Assembly: GCF_022695515.1 (NCBI RefSeq) | Contig: NZ_JALDPT010000006.1 | Span: 62,001 to 126,000, forward strand | DNA: 64,000 bases | Reading direction: 5' to 3' | From: Phenylobacterium aquaticum | GTDB taxonomy: Bacteria > Pseudomonadota > Alphaproteobacteria > Caulobacterales > Caulobacteraceae | Part shown: piece after piece, positions 50,494-59,222 of the stretch | Layout: each line of letters begins with the position of its first letter | Position numbering within the stretch: the stretch's first letter is position 1 | Made by a program: the position numbers and the translations under genes | The notes under the pieces: generated by a model | The model's database searches: none | Told to the model about the DNA's origin: nothing | What the model saw: the letters and a program-made list of their open reading frames with translations, nothing else

Positions 50494-50982
50494 CTATTTC
50501 GGCGGACAGCCCTTGAACTCGCCGGCCTTGGTGACGCTGAGGCTGGATAGGTTCAGCGAGCGCATGGCCTTCATGGAGGCGGCGCTCATGCCGGTGAACA
50601 GGTCGATCCGATCGCCCTTGATCGCGCCGCCGGTGTCGGTGGCGTACCAGTAGCCGTCGTAGGTCGTGCCGTCGGGCATGGGCAGGCCGACGGTTTCCTT
50701 GATGAACAGGATCGTCCGCTTGGGGATCCGGCTGGCGTCGATGGCGACGGTGCGCATGGCCACGACCCGGCAGCCGAGGGAGTCCATCACGCCCACGCCG
50801 CGGGCGCCGGCATGGTAGAGGCTGGCCTTCATCTGGAAGTCCGGCGTGCCCGGCAGCGCGCCCGTCAGGGCCGACATCACCAGGTCGCCGATCGGATCGG
50901 ATGGCGGGGGAGAGTCCGCGCGGGCAGCGCCGGCGAGGGCGAGGAGCGGGATAGCGGCCAGGGCGGCGAGGCGGCGTCCCAT
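50494..50982 (-). CDS. exported 3D-domain protein
   Basis: Protein of 162 aa with a Sec signal peptide (MGRRLAALAAIPLLALAGAARA). The rest is a 3D domain (about 75-145), named for three Asp residues: GVMDSLGCRVVAMRTVAID and ATDTGGAIKGDRIDLF hold them. The same fold is the catalytic part of lytic transglycosylases such as MltA, so it may cut or bind peptidoglycan. GGAGG lies 8 bases before the ATG at 50982; the frame extends 81 bases further upstream without signal-like sequence. Stand-alone gene. Confidence 0.85.
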   Translation of the reverse strand: MGRRLAALAAIPLLALAGAARADSPPPSDPIGDLVMSALTGALPGTPDFQMKASLYHAGARGVGVMDSLGCRVVAMRTVAIDASRIPKRTILFIKETVGLPMPDGTTYDGYWYATDTGGAIKGDRIDLFTGMSAASMKAMRSLNLSSLSVTKAGEFKGCPPK

Positions 50983-51151
50983 GACGGCGTCCTCCTTCGT
51001 CGTTGTTCTGTCAGCGGCCGCGTAAGTACCCGGACTCTCCTGCCAGGGCAACCCGGACGTCATCAGTTCGTCTCACAGGGGCGCCAGAGCGGCTGGATTG
51101 CGTGCAGGGACAGGGGCGCTATGACCCGGCGTCAGCAAGGGGGACCACCAC

Positions 51152-51733
51152 ATGCGCATCTATGGCGACTCCATCTCCGGCAACTGCCTGAAGGTGAAGT
51201 GGACGGCAGATCATCTGGGCCTGGCCTATGACTGGATCGAGACCAGCGTGCTGAAGGCCGAGACCCGGACGCCGGAGTTCCTGGCCATGAACCCCGCGGG
51301 CCAGGTGCCGGCGGTGATCCTCGACGACGGCCGGCCGCTGGCCCAGTCCAACGCCATCATCATCCACCTGGCCGAGGGCTCGGACCTGATCCCGGCGGAC
51401 GCCTATGACCGGGCCCACATGCTGGAATGGATGTTCTGGGAGCAGTACAGCCACGAGCCCTATGTCGCCGTGGCCCGGTTCCAGATGCACTATCTGGGCA
51501 AGTCCGCCGCCGAGCTCGATCCCAAGATCGTCGAGCGGGGCAAGGGCGCCCTGAAGCGCCTGGACGAGGCCCTGGCGGGCTCCGCTTTCCTGGTCGGCGA
51601 GGCCGTGACCCTGGCCGATGTGACGCTGGTCGCCTACACCCGCGTCGCCCACGAGGGCGGGTTCGACCTGGCCGACTATCCCCGGGTCAAGGCCTGGGTC
51701 GGGCGGGTCGAGGCGACGCTGAAAATTCACTGA
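51152..51733 (+). CDS. glutathione S-transferase family protein
   Basis: Protein of 193 aa, short for the family but with both domains. SISGNCLKVKWTADHLGLAY is the start of the thioredoxin fold with candidate catalytic Ser/Cys near residues 9-11; NPAGQVPAVILDDGRPLAQS is the glutathione-binding block; GEAVTLADVTLVAYTRVA is the helical-domain motif. Stand-alone. Different subgroup from the GST at 2384. Substrate unknown. Confidence 0.9.
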   Translation: MRIYGDSISGNCLKVKWTADHLGLAYDWIETSVLKAETRTPEFLAMNPAGQVPAVILDDGRPLAQSNAIIIHLAEGSDLIPADAYDRAHMLEWMFWEQYSHEPYVAVARFQMHYLGKSAAELDPKIVERGKGALKRLDEALAGSAFLVGEAVTLADVTLVAYTRVAHEGGFDLADYPRVKAWVGRVEATLKIH

Positions 51734-51776
51734 CCCGCGGCTTGCCTTCGCAGGGCAGGGGCGTCAAATCGCGGCC

Positions 51777-52787
51777 ATGATCCGCACCCTCCGCCGTTTC
51801 GCCCTCGCCGCCCTGGTTCTGGCGGCGCCCGCGCCCGCGCTCGCCTGGGGCGGGATGGGCCATCGCATCCTCGGGGAGGCGGCGGTCCAGGCCCTGCCGG
51901 CCGACCTGCCGGCCTTCCTGCGCACCCCGGCCTCGGTCGCGGCGGCGGGCGAGCTGTCGCGGGAGCCGGACCGCTCCAAGGGCGCGGGCAAGACCCACGA
52001 CAATAATCGTGACGCCGGCCACTTCCTGGACCTGGACGACGCCGGCCGCGTGCATGGCGGGCCGCTGGTCACCGAGCTGCCGATCACCCGGCCGGATTAC
52101 GAAAAGCAGATGCAGGCGCTGGGCCTGGACAGCTGGAAGGGCGGCTATCTGCCCTATTCCATCGTCGATCAGTCGCAGCAGCTGGCCAAGGACTTCGCCC
52201 ATTGGCGGGCCGAGACCTATGCGATCCCGCGGGAGAAGAACCGCGCCCACCGCGCCTGGCTGCAGGCCGACCGCGCGCGGCGCGAGGCCCAGATCCTCCA
52301 GACCATCGGCTATCTGTCGCACTTCGTCGGCGACGGGGCCCAGCCCCTGCACGTGACGGTGCACTACAACGGCTGGGGGCCCTTCCCGAACCCCAAGGAC
52401 TACACCCAGGACAAGATCCACAACCCCTTCGAGGGGGAGCTGGTCCTGACCACCGTGACCACGCCGATGGTCCGGGCCAAGCTCGCGCCGGTCCAGACCT
52501 GCACAGGTGAGCTGATGGTCTGCGTCACCACCTATCTGGCGACCAGCGGCAAGCAGGTCGAGCCGCTCTATGAGATGATCAAGGCCGGCGGGCTGAGGCC
52601 CGGCGCGACCAATGGCACGGCCTTCGCGGTGGAGCGGCTGGCGGCCGGCGCCTCGGAGCTGCGCGACCTGATCCTGTGGGCCTGGAAGGACAGCGACACG
52701 CTCGCCGTCGGCTGGACCCCGGTGCCGCTCGGCGACATCCTCTCGGGCAAGACGGCGGCCTATCCCTATCTCTACGGCAAGGACTAG
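51777..52787 (+). CDS. S1/P1-type nuclease, exported
   Basis: Three-zinc phosphoesterase of 336 aa that degrades single-stranded nucleic acids to 5'-nucleotides. Sec signal peptide 1-23 ends at ALA, placing Trp24 at the mature N terminus, whose amino group is a zinc ligand in this family (WGGMGHR). Further ligands lie in AGHFLDLDD and LSHFVGDGAQPLHV; a longer linker and DLILWAWKDS complete the fold. The stop TAG overlaps the GTG of the next gene. Acts in the periplasm or outside, probably for phosphate or nucleotide scavenging. Confidence 0.9.
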   Translation: MIRTLRRFALAALVLAAPAPALAWGGMGHRILGEAAVQALPADLPAFLRTPASVAAAGELSREPDRSKGAGKTHDNNRDAGHFLDLDDAGRVHGGPLVTELPITRPDYEKQMQALGLDSWKGGYLPYSIVDQSQQLAKDFAHWRAETYAIPREKNRAHRAWLQADRARREAQILQTIGYLSHFVGDGAQPLHVTVHYNGWGPFPNPKDYTQDKIHNPFEGELVLTTVTTPMVRAKLAPVQTCTGELMVCVTTYLATSGKQVEPLYEMIKAGGLRPGATNGTAFAVERLAAGASELRDLILWAWKDSDTLAVGWTPVPLGDILSGKTAAYPYLYGKD

Positions 52788-53245
52788 TGCGCGCCGTTCC
52801 GCAGTTCGGCGCGCGGCGGGCCGGGCTCGCCTATCCCGACCGCCCGGCGGCCTTCGGCATCGCCCTGCGCGGCGGGTTGATCGCGGTCGTGGAGGTGGAG
52901 ACGCCGGGCCAGCCGACCTGGCGCGACCTGCCGGGCGGCGGCATCGATCCCGGCGAGAGCCCGGAGGAGGCGGTGATCCGCGAGTTCGGCGAGGAGACGG
53001 GGCTGATCGTCGATCCCCGCGCCTTCGTCGAGCGGGCCGACCAGTACTTCATCAATCACGAGGGCCAGGACTTCAACGTCCGCGGTGAGTTCTTCCGGGT
53101 GTCGATCACCGGCGAGGCGGCGGAGCTGAAGATCGAGGATGATCACCGGCTGATCTGGATGTCCCCGCTCGACGCCATCGCCGCCATGCGCCGCGAGGCG
53201 CACAGCTGGGCCATCGCCGCCTGGCTGCGCGAGGGCGGCGGCTAG
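52787..53245 (+). CDS. Nudix hydrolase
   Basis: Protein of 152 aa with the full Nudix box GGGIDPGESPEEAVIREFGE then ETGL (G-x5-E-x7-REUxEExGU), followed by the usual beta strands. It splits a nucleoside diphosphate linked to another moiety; the exact substrate is not readable. The start is GTG at 52787, whose G is the last base of the preceding TAG, so translation is likely coupled to the nuclease gene. An in-frame route 111 bases further upstream lies inside the nuclease gene and is rejected. Confidence 0.9.
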   Translation: MRAVPQFGARRAGLAYPDRPAAFGIALRGGLIAVVEVETPGQPTWRDLPGGGIDPGESPEEAVIREFGEETGLIVDPRAFVERADQYFINHEGQDFNVRGEFFRVSITGEAAELKIEDDHRLIWMSPLDAIAAMRREAHSWAIAAWLREGGG

Positions 53246-53341
53246 GGCCTTCGCCATAGCCGCATGAGTTTTCGTCGCGTTGCGCCGGCGCACCAGACCC
53301 GGTAGTCGAGCGCCACGTTCCCGAAAGCCGCCGGAGGTCCC

Positions 53342-54238
53342 ATGAGCCAAGCCCGCATCATCGATGGCAAGCCGCTGTCCGAGCGCCTGCAGGCCGAGGT
53401 CGCTGCCGAGGTGGCGCAGCTGAAGGCCAAGCACGGCCTGACCCCGGGCCTGGCCGTCGTGCTGGTGGGCGAGGATCCGGCCAGCCAGATCTATGTCCGC
53501 TCCAAGGGCGAGAAGTCCAAGGCCGCCGGCATGCATTCGGTGACCCACATCCTGCCGGCCGACACCACGATGGAGACCCTGATCGGTCTGGTCGAGGCGC
53601 TGAACGTCGATCCCACGATCCACGGCATTCTGGTGCAGCTGCCCCTACCCAAGGGCCTGGACGAGAAGGAGGTGATCACCGCGATCAATCCGGACAAGGA
53701 CGTCGACGGCCTGCATGTGATCAACGCCGGGCGGCTGTCGCAGGGCCTGCCGTCGCTGGTGCCCTGCACCCCGCTGGGCTCGATGATCATGCTGCGCGAG
53801 ACCCTGGGCGACACGCTCGCCGGCAAGCGGGCGGTGGTGGTGGGTCGCTCCGTCCTGGTGGGCCGGCCGATCGCGCAGCTGCTGCTGCAGGCCGACTGCA
53901 CCGTGACCATCGCCCACTCGCGCACCGTGGACCTGCCGGCCGTCTGCCGCGAGGCCGACATCCTGGTCGCCGCCGTCGGCCGCCCGCAGATGATCAAGGC
54001 CGACTGGGTGAAGCCCGGCGCCACCGTCATCGATGTGGGCATCAACCGCGTACCGTTCTCCGATCCGGTCAAGGCCGCGGCGGGCAAGACCAAGGTGGTC
54101 GGCGACGTGGCCTATAAGGCCGTCAGCGAAGTGGCCGGCGCGATTACGCCCGTGCCGGGCGGGGTCGGCCTGATGACCGTGGCCTGCCTGCTGCAGAACA
54201 CGCTGACCGCGGCGAAGCGGATCGCGGGGATCGGGTAG
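53342..54238 (+). CDS. folD: bifunctional methylene-THF dehydrogenase/methenyl-THF cyclohydrolase
   Basis: Cytoplasmic enzyme of 298 aa of one-carbon metabolism: it oxidises 5,10-methylene-tetrahydrofolate and hydrolyses the methenyl product to 10-formyl-THF. [19 protein letters not shown] holds the catalytic Y51 and K55; [24 protein letters not shown], and the NADP-binding [14 protein letters not shown] are all typical, as is [16 protein letters not shown] at the end. GGAGG lies 6 bases before the ATG. Stand-alone. Confidence 0.97.
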   Translation: MSQARIIDGKPLSERLQAEVAAEVAQLKAKHGLTPGLAVVLVGEDPASQIYVRSKGEKSKAAGMHSVTHILPADTTMETLIGLVEALNVDPTIHGILVQLPLPKGLDEKEVITAINPDKDVDGLHVINAGRLSQGLPSLVPCTPLGSMIMLRETLGDTLAGKRAVVVGRSVLVGRPIAQLLLQADCTVTIAHSRTVDLPAVCREADILVAAVGRPQMIKADWVKPGATVIDVGINRVPFSDPVKAAAGKTKVVGDVAYKAVSEVAGAITPVPGGVGLMTVACLLQNTLTAAKRIAGIG

Positions 54239-54317
54239 GGCGCGCGCCCGGAGCGGGCCTTGGGCATGTCCGGGATGGTTGGCGAGCTGACATTGTCTCC
54301 GCGACGCGGGAAACGGT

Positions 54318-54680
54318 CTACCGTCGACGCAACTTAATTGGAGCCGGCCGGATATCGCTGCCGCTGATCCAAATCTTGGACAAGGCGATCATCAAAATCG
54401 CCGCGGTTCCCATCGCGGGCGCCTCACCGCCTGGGATTTTTCCAAGGAATATTAGCGCATACGCTAGCATTCCGCAGGCGTAGGGGATGAGTCTTATCCG
54501 ATCAGACCAGGGATATCGGCCAGTCCGCTCCTTCAGCGCCACAGCCGCCTTCGCGACGGCACCAACGTAGGAAAGCTCTACGACCATCAAGAATGGCCCA
54601 ATGATCCCCATGGTGCTGGGGTTCACTGGGATGAACCAGAACACAACGAGGGCGGGGAGGCCTGTCGCTAACCAGATCAC
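54318..54680 (-). CDS. hypothetical membrane protein, lower GC
   Basis: Protein of 120 aa with about four hydrophobic segments (about 3-17, 24-48, 66-80, 87-104) and a basic tail. No family is recognised. The gene and its flanks (about 54300-54720) are less GC-rich than their surroundings, with A/T-ending codons more common than in neighbours, which suggests recent transfer. No clear ribosome-binding site precedes the start. Confidence 0.55.
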   Translation of the reverse strand: MIWLATGLPALVVFWFIPVNPSTMGIIGPFLMVVELSYVGAVAKAAVALKERTGRYPWSDRIRLIPYACGMLAYALIFLGKIPGGEAPAMGTAAILMIALSKIWISGSDIRPAPIKLRRR

Positions 54681-54978
54681 TGTGGCCTCCGTGCCTATTC
54701 GGCCAGTACTTGCCGCGTCAGATGATCATGTCGCCGTAGAATCGGCCAGCCTGGGCCACCGAGCGCTTTGAAGTGGATGTTCCGGAAATCCGCAACGGGT
54801 CGATAGTGGACTTTGGCCTCCCTCCGGAAGCAGGCCTGAAACGCCTCCTGGCGGACCTCCGCCACCCCGACCAGGGCTCAACCGTGCCAGCCCCAAGCGA
54901 CCTCGGCAAGCCAACTTAACTTGCGTTGCGACCCCGCCCACCCGGCGCGATCTGGGCCTCTCACATGGGGAGGGGGCG
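54681..54978. other. 298-base intergenic stretch, no gene seen
   Basis: No frame here reads as a credible protein, and no repeat or hairpin stands out. The sequence is mixed in composition, with the low-GC part next to the membrane gene. It may hold remnants of decayed genes. The promoter of the serine hydrolase gene must lie near its end. Confidence 0.4.
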
Positions 54979-56181
54979 ATGGGGCGCGATGACCTGGGCG
55001 ACAGCGTGAATTCGGGGTCCGCCAACGCGGAGCGAGCCGTGGCGAACCTCTGGAAGGCGACGCCGGAGGAGCAGGCGGCGACCTTTCGCCATCAGGACCA
55101 GATCTGGCCGCATCGGGTGATCCGGCGCAGCGGTCCGGTGCGGCCCCTGCCACCCCATGGCCGGCCGCTGGCCGATCCGGCCTATCGGGTGGGAGAGGCG
55201 ATGGTCGGCCTCGACGACTTCATGGCGCGGCGGCGGACGGCCGGGTTCCTGGTCCTGAAGAATGGCGAGATCGCGCTCGAGCGCTATGGGCTGGGCAGCG
55301 GGCCGCAGACCCGCTGGGCGAGCTTCTCGACCGCGAAGTCGATGACCGCGACCCTGGTGGGCGCCGCGCAGCACGGGGGCCTGATCGGCGATCTGGACGA
55401 GGTCTGCGATCCCTATCTGCCCCAGATGCGCGGCTCGGCCTACGCGGGCGTCACCCTGCGCAACTTGTTGCGGATGGCGTCAGGCGTGGCCTGGGACGAG
55501 GGCGAAAACACCGATGGAACCGACGTGCGGCGCCTGGGCCGGGCGCTGGCCAGCCGACGCCCCGGCGCGGTGCTGGAGCTGTTGCGCAGCCTGCCGCGCG
55601 CGGCGCCGCAGGGGACCGTGTTCAACTATTCGACCGGCGACAGCATCCTGCTCGGCGCCGTGGTCGCCGCCGCGGTCGGCCGACCCCTGGCCGACTATTT
55701 CGGCGAGACCGTCTGGGGCCCCGCCGGCATGGAGGCCGACGGGCTCTGGCAACTGGACGCGGAGGAGGGGCTGGAACTGGGCGGCACGGGGGTCAGCGCC
55801 CGCCTGCGCGACGTCGGCCGTTTCGGCCTGCTGGTGCTGGAGGACGGCGTGGCCTTTGGCGGGCGACGGGTCCTGCCGGCCGGCTGGCGAGATCTCGCCG
55901 GCCAGCCCGACTGCGCCGCGACCGGGTTCGGTCAGCTGATGACCGATAGTCCGGCAGGTTATGGCTATCACTGGTGGGCCCTGCCGGGCGCGCCCTTCGC
56001 CGAGGGCCTGCACGCCGGCGCCTTCCTGGCCCTGGGCGCCTTCGGCCAGCGCATCTACCTCAGTCCGGCCGAGCAGGTGGTGGTGGTGATCCAGAGCGCC
56101 TGGCGCCAAGCCGGCGACCGGGAGGCCGAGGCCGAGACGGTCGCCCTGCTCAGAACCCTGATCCGCGCGCTGCGGCCTTAG
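54979..56181 (+). CDS. beta-lactamase-family serine hydrolase
   Basis: Protein of 400 aa with the class C beta-lactamase/EstB-like fold. The S-x-x-K nucleophile is S117-T-A-K120 (WASFSTAKSMTAT); the Y-x-N element is represented by NYST (FNYSTGD), and the usual K-T-G box by HAGAF near the end. The closest known style is 6-aminohexanoate-dimer hydrolase and carboxylesterase. No signal peptide is visible, so it is probably cytoplasmic. GGGAGGGGG precedes the ATG. The substrate is an ester, amide or D-peptide, not decided. Confidence 0.88.
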   Translation: MGRDDLGDSVNSGSANAERAVANLWKATPEEQAATFRHQDQIWPHRVIRRSGPVRPLPPHGRPLADPAYRVGEAMVGLDDFMARRRTAGFLVLKNGEIALERYGLGSGPQTRWASFSTAKSMTATLVGAAQHGGLIGDLDEVCDPYLPQMRGSAYAGVTLRNLLRMASGVAWDEGENTDGTDVRRLGRALASRRPGAVLELLRSLPRAAPQGTVFNYSTGDSILLGAVVAAAVGRPLADYFGETVWGPAGMEADGLWQLDAEEGLELGGTGVSARLRDVGRFGLLVLEDGVAFGGRRVLPAGWRDLAGQPDCAATGFGQLMTDSPAGYGYHWWALPGAPFAEGLHAGAFLALGAFGQRIYLSPAEQVVVVIQSAWRQAGDREAEAETVALLRTLIRALRP

Positions 56182-56199
56182 CCGTCAGCCTCGGCGCGC

Positions 56200-56691
56200 T
56201 CACCGCCCGGCGCGCTGGGCGACCAAGAGCGCGTCCAGCTGGTCGAACTGCTCGCCCGACATGGCCTGCATGCCGGCGACGGCGTCGGCGGGCGGGGCGT
56301 CGGGATAGGTTTCGCGAAGGGTCAGGGCGGTGCGCCCGCCCTGGTCGTCGAAGGTCACGGTGGTCACCGGGCCGTCGCCGCCCTCCTCATTGGTCCAGAC
56401 GAGGCGCGCGGGCGGGGTCGCCTCGAGATACTTGCCGAAGAAGGTCGCGGCCTCCGGGCCCTCGCCGAAGGTGATGCGGTAGCCGCCGCCGGTGCGGGCG
56501 TCGATCTCGCAGGCGCTGATCACCGCGCCCATCGACTTCGGCGCCCACCACTGGCGAAAGAGGTCAGCCTGCGTCCAGGCCTCGAACACCGCCTGGACCG
56601 GGTGGTCGAGGCTGCGCGTGACGATGATCTCTCGGCCGGCCTGCCGCACGACGGTGGCCGGATGTCCCTTGGGCTGATCGGTCTGTCCCAT
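56200..56691 (-). CDS. SRPBCC (AHSA1-like) domain protein
   Basis: Protein of 163 aa with the START/AHSA1-type helix-grip fold. REIIVTRSLDHPVQAVFEAW, FRQWWAPKSM and GGGYRITFGEGPEA are typical; TTVTFDDQGGRTALTLRETY follows. Family members bind hydrophobic ligands or activate Hsp90; in bacteria the role is usually unknown. Start at 56691 chosen for AGAGGA upstream; an 81-base longer frame has no such signal. Converges on the serine hydrolase gene with 18 bases between, and follows the PhzF-like gene on the same strand. Confidence 0.87.
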   Translation of the reverse strand: MGQTDQPKGHPATVVRQAGREIIVTRSLDHPVQAVFEAWTQADLFRQWWAPKSMGAVISACEIDARTGGGYRITFGEGPEAATFFGKYLEATPPARLVWTNEEGGDGPVTTVTFDDQGGRTALTLRETYPDAPPADAVAGMQAMSGEQFDQLDALLVAQRAGR

Positions 56692-56779
56692 GTCGTGTCC
56701 TCTGCTCCTGGGCTCGTCCCCTGCATCGAAACGACGGATGAGCGGGCGCGACGCCGACATCGCAGGCCGCAAGCGGGCG

Positions 56780-57745
56780 CTAAAGGTTCAGGACGCCTTC
56801 GATGCGGGTGGTGGTGTCGCCGCCGATCCACAGGCCGTCGGCGTCCTGGTCCACATGGATGCGGCCGGTGCGTCCGAGCACCGTCCCCTGGCTCGCCACA
56901 TAGTGCTCCGGCGCCAGGCCGGCGCCGATCAGCCAGCGCGCCAGGCTGGCGTTGAGGCTGCCGGTCACAGGGTCCTCGAAATTGGCCAGGGTCACGTCGA
57001 ACATCCGCACCTCGAAGTCCGGCTGGCCAGGCGCGGGCCGGTCGCTGAAGGGCGCGATGACGCCCAGCGCCTCCATGCCCAGGGCGCTCCAGTCCGGCTT
57101 GAGCTCCAGCAGGCGGGCGCGGCTGCGGATCATCAGGGCCGGCTGCTCCAGCCCGGCGTCCAGGACGCTGGTGGCGACGATCTCGGCGTCGGTCAGGCCC
57201 AGACCCTTGCGCACCCGCGCCAGCATCTCGGCGTCCATGGGCGACGCGCGGCGAAGCGGCGGCGCCTCGAAGGCCAGCCGACCGCTCGTGCGGTGCAGCC
57301 GGACGAGCCCAATGGGGCATTCCTGGACGATGATCTCGCCCCGCGGCTTGCCGCCGGACGCCAGCCAGGCGTGGCAGGTCCCGAGCGTCGGATGCCCGGC
57401 GAAGGGCAGCTCCTCGCCCACCGAGAAGATGCGCACCCGATAGTCGGCGTCCGGCCGGCTGGGGCGCATCAGGAAGGTGGTCTCGCTGAGATTGGTCCAG
57501 CGGGAGAACAGCTTCATGTCGTCGTCGGTGAGGTCGTCGGCGCCGACCACGACCGCGAGCGGATTGCCCCGGAAACGCTCGGGCGAGAAGACATCGACCT
57601 GAAGGAAGCGATAGGGCTGCACGCCGGTCCCCTTTCTGGGTGAGGCGCCGGCCGCGCCGGCTGCAAAGGGCAGGGCCGCCGCTCCGGCCAGAAGGGTGCG
57701 GCGGGCGACAGCGCCGCCGTCAGAGCCGTTGATGTCGTCCGACAC
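56780..57745 (-). CDS. PhzF-family isomerase with an apparent export signal
   Basis: Protein of 321 aa of the PhzF (phenazine biosynthesis/DAP-epimerase-like) fold. The catalytic Glu is E88 in NLSETTFL; GHPTLGTCHAWL and NFEDPVTGSLNASLARWL are the conserved blocks of the two halves. Residues about 14-35 (ARRTLLAGAAALPFAAGAAG) look like a twin-arginine signal, which is unusual because PhzF-like enzymes are normally cytoplasmic. Substrate unknown. It lies 88 bases upstream of the SRPBCC gene on the same strand. Confidence 0.87.
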   Translation of the reverse strand: MSDDINGSDGGAVARRTLLAGAAALPFAAGAAGASPRKGTGVQPYRFLQVDVFSPERFRGNPLAVVVGADDLTDDDMKLFSRWTNLSETTFLMRPSRPDADYRVRIFSVGEELPFAGHPTLGTCHAWLASGGKPRGEIIVQECPIGLVRLHRTSGRLAFEAPPLRRASPMDAEMLARVRKGLGLTDAEIVATSVLDAGLEQPALMIRSRARLLELKPDWSALGMEALGVIAPFSDRPAPGQPDFEVRMFDVTLANFEDPVTGSLNASLARWLIGAGLAPEHYVASQGTVLGRTGRIHVDQDADGLWIGGDTTTRIEGVLNL

Positions 57746-57766
57746 GTCGCCCTCGAGGTTGATTGA

Positions 57767-58528
57767 CTATTTCGGTTGGCCCCAGGGCGGCGATCCGTCC
57801 TGCGACAGGATCTTGAGCGCTTGCTCGCGGGGCGTCGTGATCGGCAGGCAGACCGCATGCGGCACCGCATAGCTGGTGTCCATCGTCTTGGGCAGGGAGG
57901 GCTTGATTCCGAGTTTCTGGGCCAGGCGATGGGCGAGCCCGATGGTGATCCGGGTCTCCCAGATTTCGTAGCGGGCTTCCTGCAGGGCGGCGGCGAAATG
58001 AACGCGCCCTTGCGCCCCGAGCGGCCCTTGCCAGGACTCCAGCCCGCGCAGTTGCGACCAGGCGGCCTGTTCCCGGGCCTCGGCGTCATTGAAGCGCGTG
58101 TTGATGACCGAGAACACGCCCAGACTGCCCTGTTCGTCCGTGGTGAGCAGGCTGATCCGCCCGCTTCCGGTGGCGGCTTGCCAGCGCTGGTTCGACAGGA
58201 AGTAGACGGAGGGCTGGCTGACCCAATTCGGGCGCGTCGTCAGTTCGCCCTCACGCGAGGCTTCAAGGATCCGCCCGATCTCGTCCAGTCGGCGCTCGAT
58301 GCAGGGCTGGGTTTCCAGCCGGCCGCTCATGTAGGAGAGGTTTTGGCGGATCTCCTCTTTGACGGCCTCGCGGGCCTCAGAGGCGATTTCGCGATCGTGC
58401 AGGGTGCGGACGCCTTCTTCGAGCGTCAGGGCGATCACGATGCCGATGACGACGACGCCGACCTCGGACATCAGCTCCCGCCAGCTGTGGACGGGTTTCG
58501 GCTTATGAATATCCACGGCGTCCCCCAC
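57767..58528 (-). CDS. hypothetical membrane-anchored protein
   Basis: Protein of up to 253 aa. One membrane helix near the N terminus (about 20-38, LMSEVGVVVIGIVIALTLEE) is followed by a mostly helical soluble part with a Cys-containing segment (about 75). No family is assigned with confidence; the layout recalls DUF6090-like proteins. GTG starts at 58528 and 58516 are both possible, each next to a G-rich run. The stop lies 21 bases before the PhzF-like start, so both may be one unit. Confidence 0.6.
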   Translation of the reverse strand: MGDAVDIHKPKPVHSWRELMSEVGVVVIGIVIALTLEEGVRTLHDREIASEAREAVKEEIRQNLSYMSGRLETQPCIERRLDEIGRILEASREGELTTRPNWVSQPSVYFLSNQRWQAATGSGRISLLTTDEQGSLGVFSVINTRFNDAEAREQAAWSQLRGLESWQGPLGAQGRVHFAAALQEARYEIWETRITIGLAHRLAQKLGIKPSLPKTMDTSYAVPHAVCLPITTPREQALKILSQDGSPPWGQPK

Positions 58529-58601
58529 CCAAGCTCAAGCTGCGCTTATAGGCGCGTTTGTTGAGGTGAAGCCAACGCCGCCTTTGGCGAGGGCCCCTGT
58601 C

Positions 58602-59222
58602 TCAGCCCGCCGCGACTCCCGCATTCGCCCAGGCCACCAGCTTGCCGAGCAGCTGGCTGACCCCGGCGTCGAAGGCCGCGACGATGGCGCTGACGCGGTT
58701 CTCGCGAGCGCGGACGGCGACCGAGAACAGCTCGTCGCCGACCACGGCGCGGTCGCTGGCGCGGACCAGGACGGCGTGGACGTCGATGGCGACGCGCGGG
58801 GCGGCCTTGCCGCCGTGGTCGTAGTCGGCCTCGAACCGCTGGACGTCCAGGCGCAGGGAATAGTCGGCGCGGGACGGCTCGCCGCGGGTGACCAGGCGCG
58901 CGGCGCCGGTATTGGCGTTGAAGGCGCGGGCCAGGGCTTCGTCGAACAGGGTCACGGCCGGTTCGGCCCAGCGCGCCTCGGCCACATAGGCGACCTCCGG
59001 ACCGGTGACGGTCAGGATTCGGTCGCCGCTGGCCGCGCCATTGAAGCTGCCATTGGCGCGGGCCACGCCGATCCGGGTCTTGGCGGCGGGCCCCACGGCG
59101 GCGACATCGCCCTGGAACCGATAGAGGGTCGCGGGCTTGGCCTTTGGGAAGACGGTGACGCAGGCCGATAGGGACAGGGCCAGGGCGACGAGCCCGGCGG
59201 CGCGGATCCAGGTCCGGTTCAT
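58602..59222 (-). CDS. ABC transport auxiliary lipoprotein (PqiC/YmbA type)
   Basis: Lipoprotein of 206 aa. The signal peptide ends in the lipobox LSAC, giving a lipidated Cys at about 21. The rest has the ABC_trans_aux pattern (RIGVARANGSF, VAYVAEARWAEPAVTLFDEA, RADYSLRLDVQRFEADY). In this family it sits at the outer membrane and completes MCE-type lipid transport systems. It overlaps the MlaD-like gene by 4 bases and is the last gene of the operon. Confidence 0.9.
   Translation of the reverse strand: MNRTWIRAAGLVALALSLSACVTVFPKAKPATLYRFQGDVAAVGPAAKTRIGVARANGSFNGAASGDRILTVTGPEVAYVAEARWAEPAVTLFDEALARAFNANTGAARLVTRGEPSRADYSLRLDVQRFEADYDHGGKAAPRVAIDVHAVLVRASDRAVVGDELFSVAVRARENRVSAIVAAFDAGVSQLLGKLVAWANAGVAAG

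Noticed and set aside
53281-53292. Perfect palindrome TGCGCCGGCGCA upstream of folD
   Set aside because: Short GC-only palindromes are expected by chance here and nothing else supports a regulatory role.
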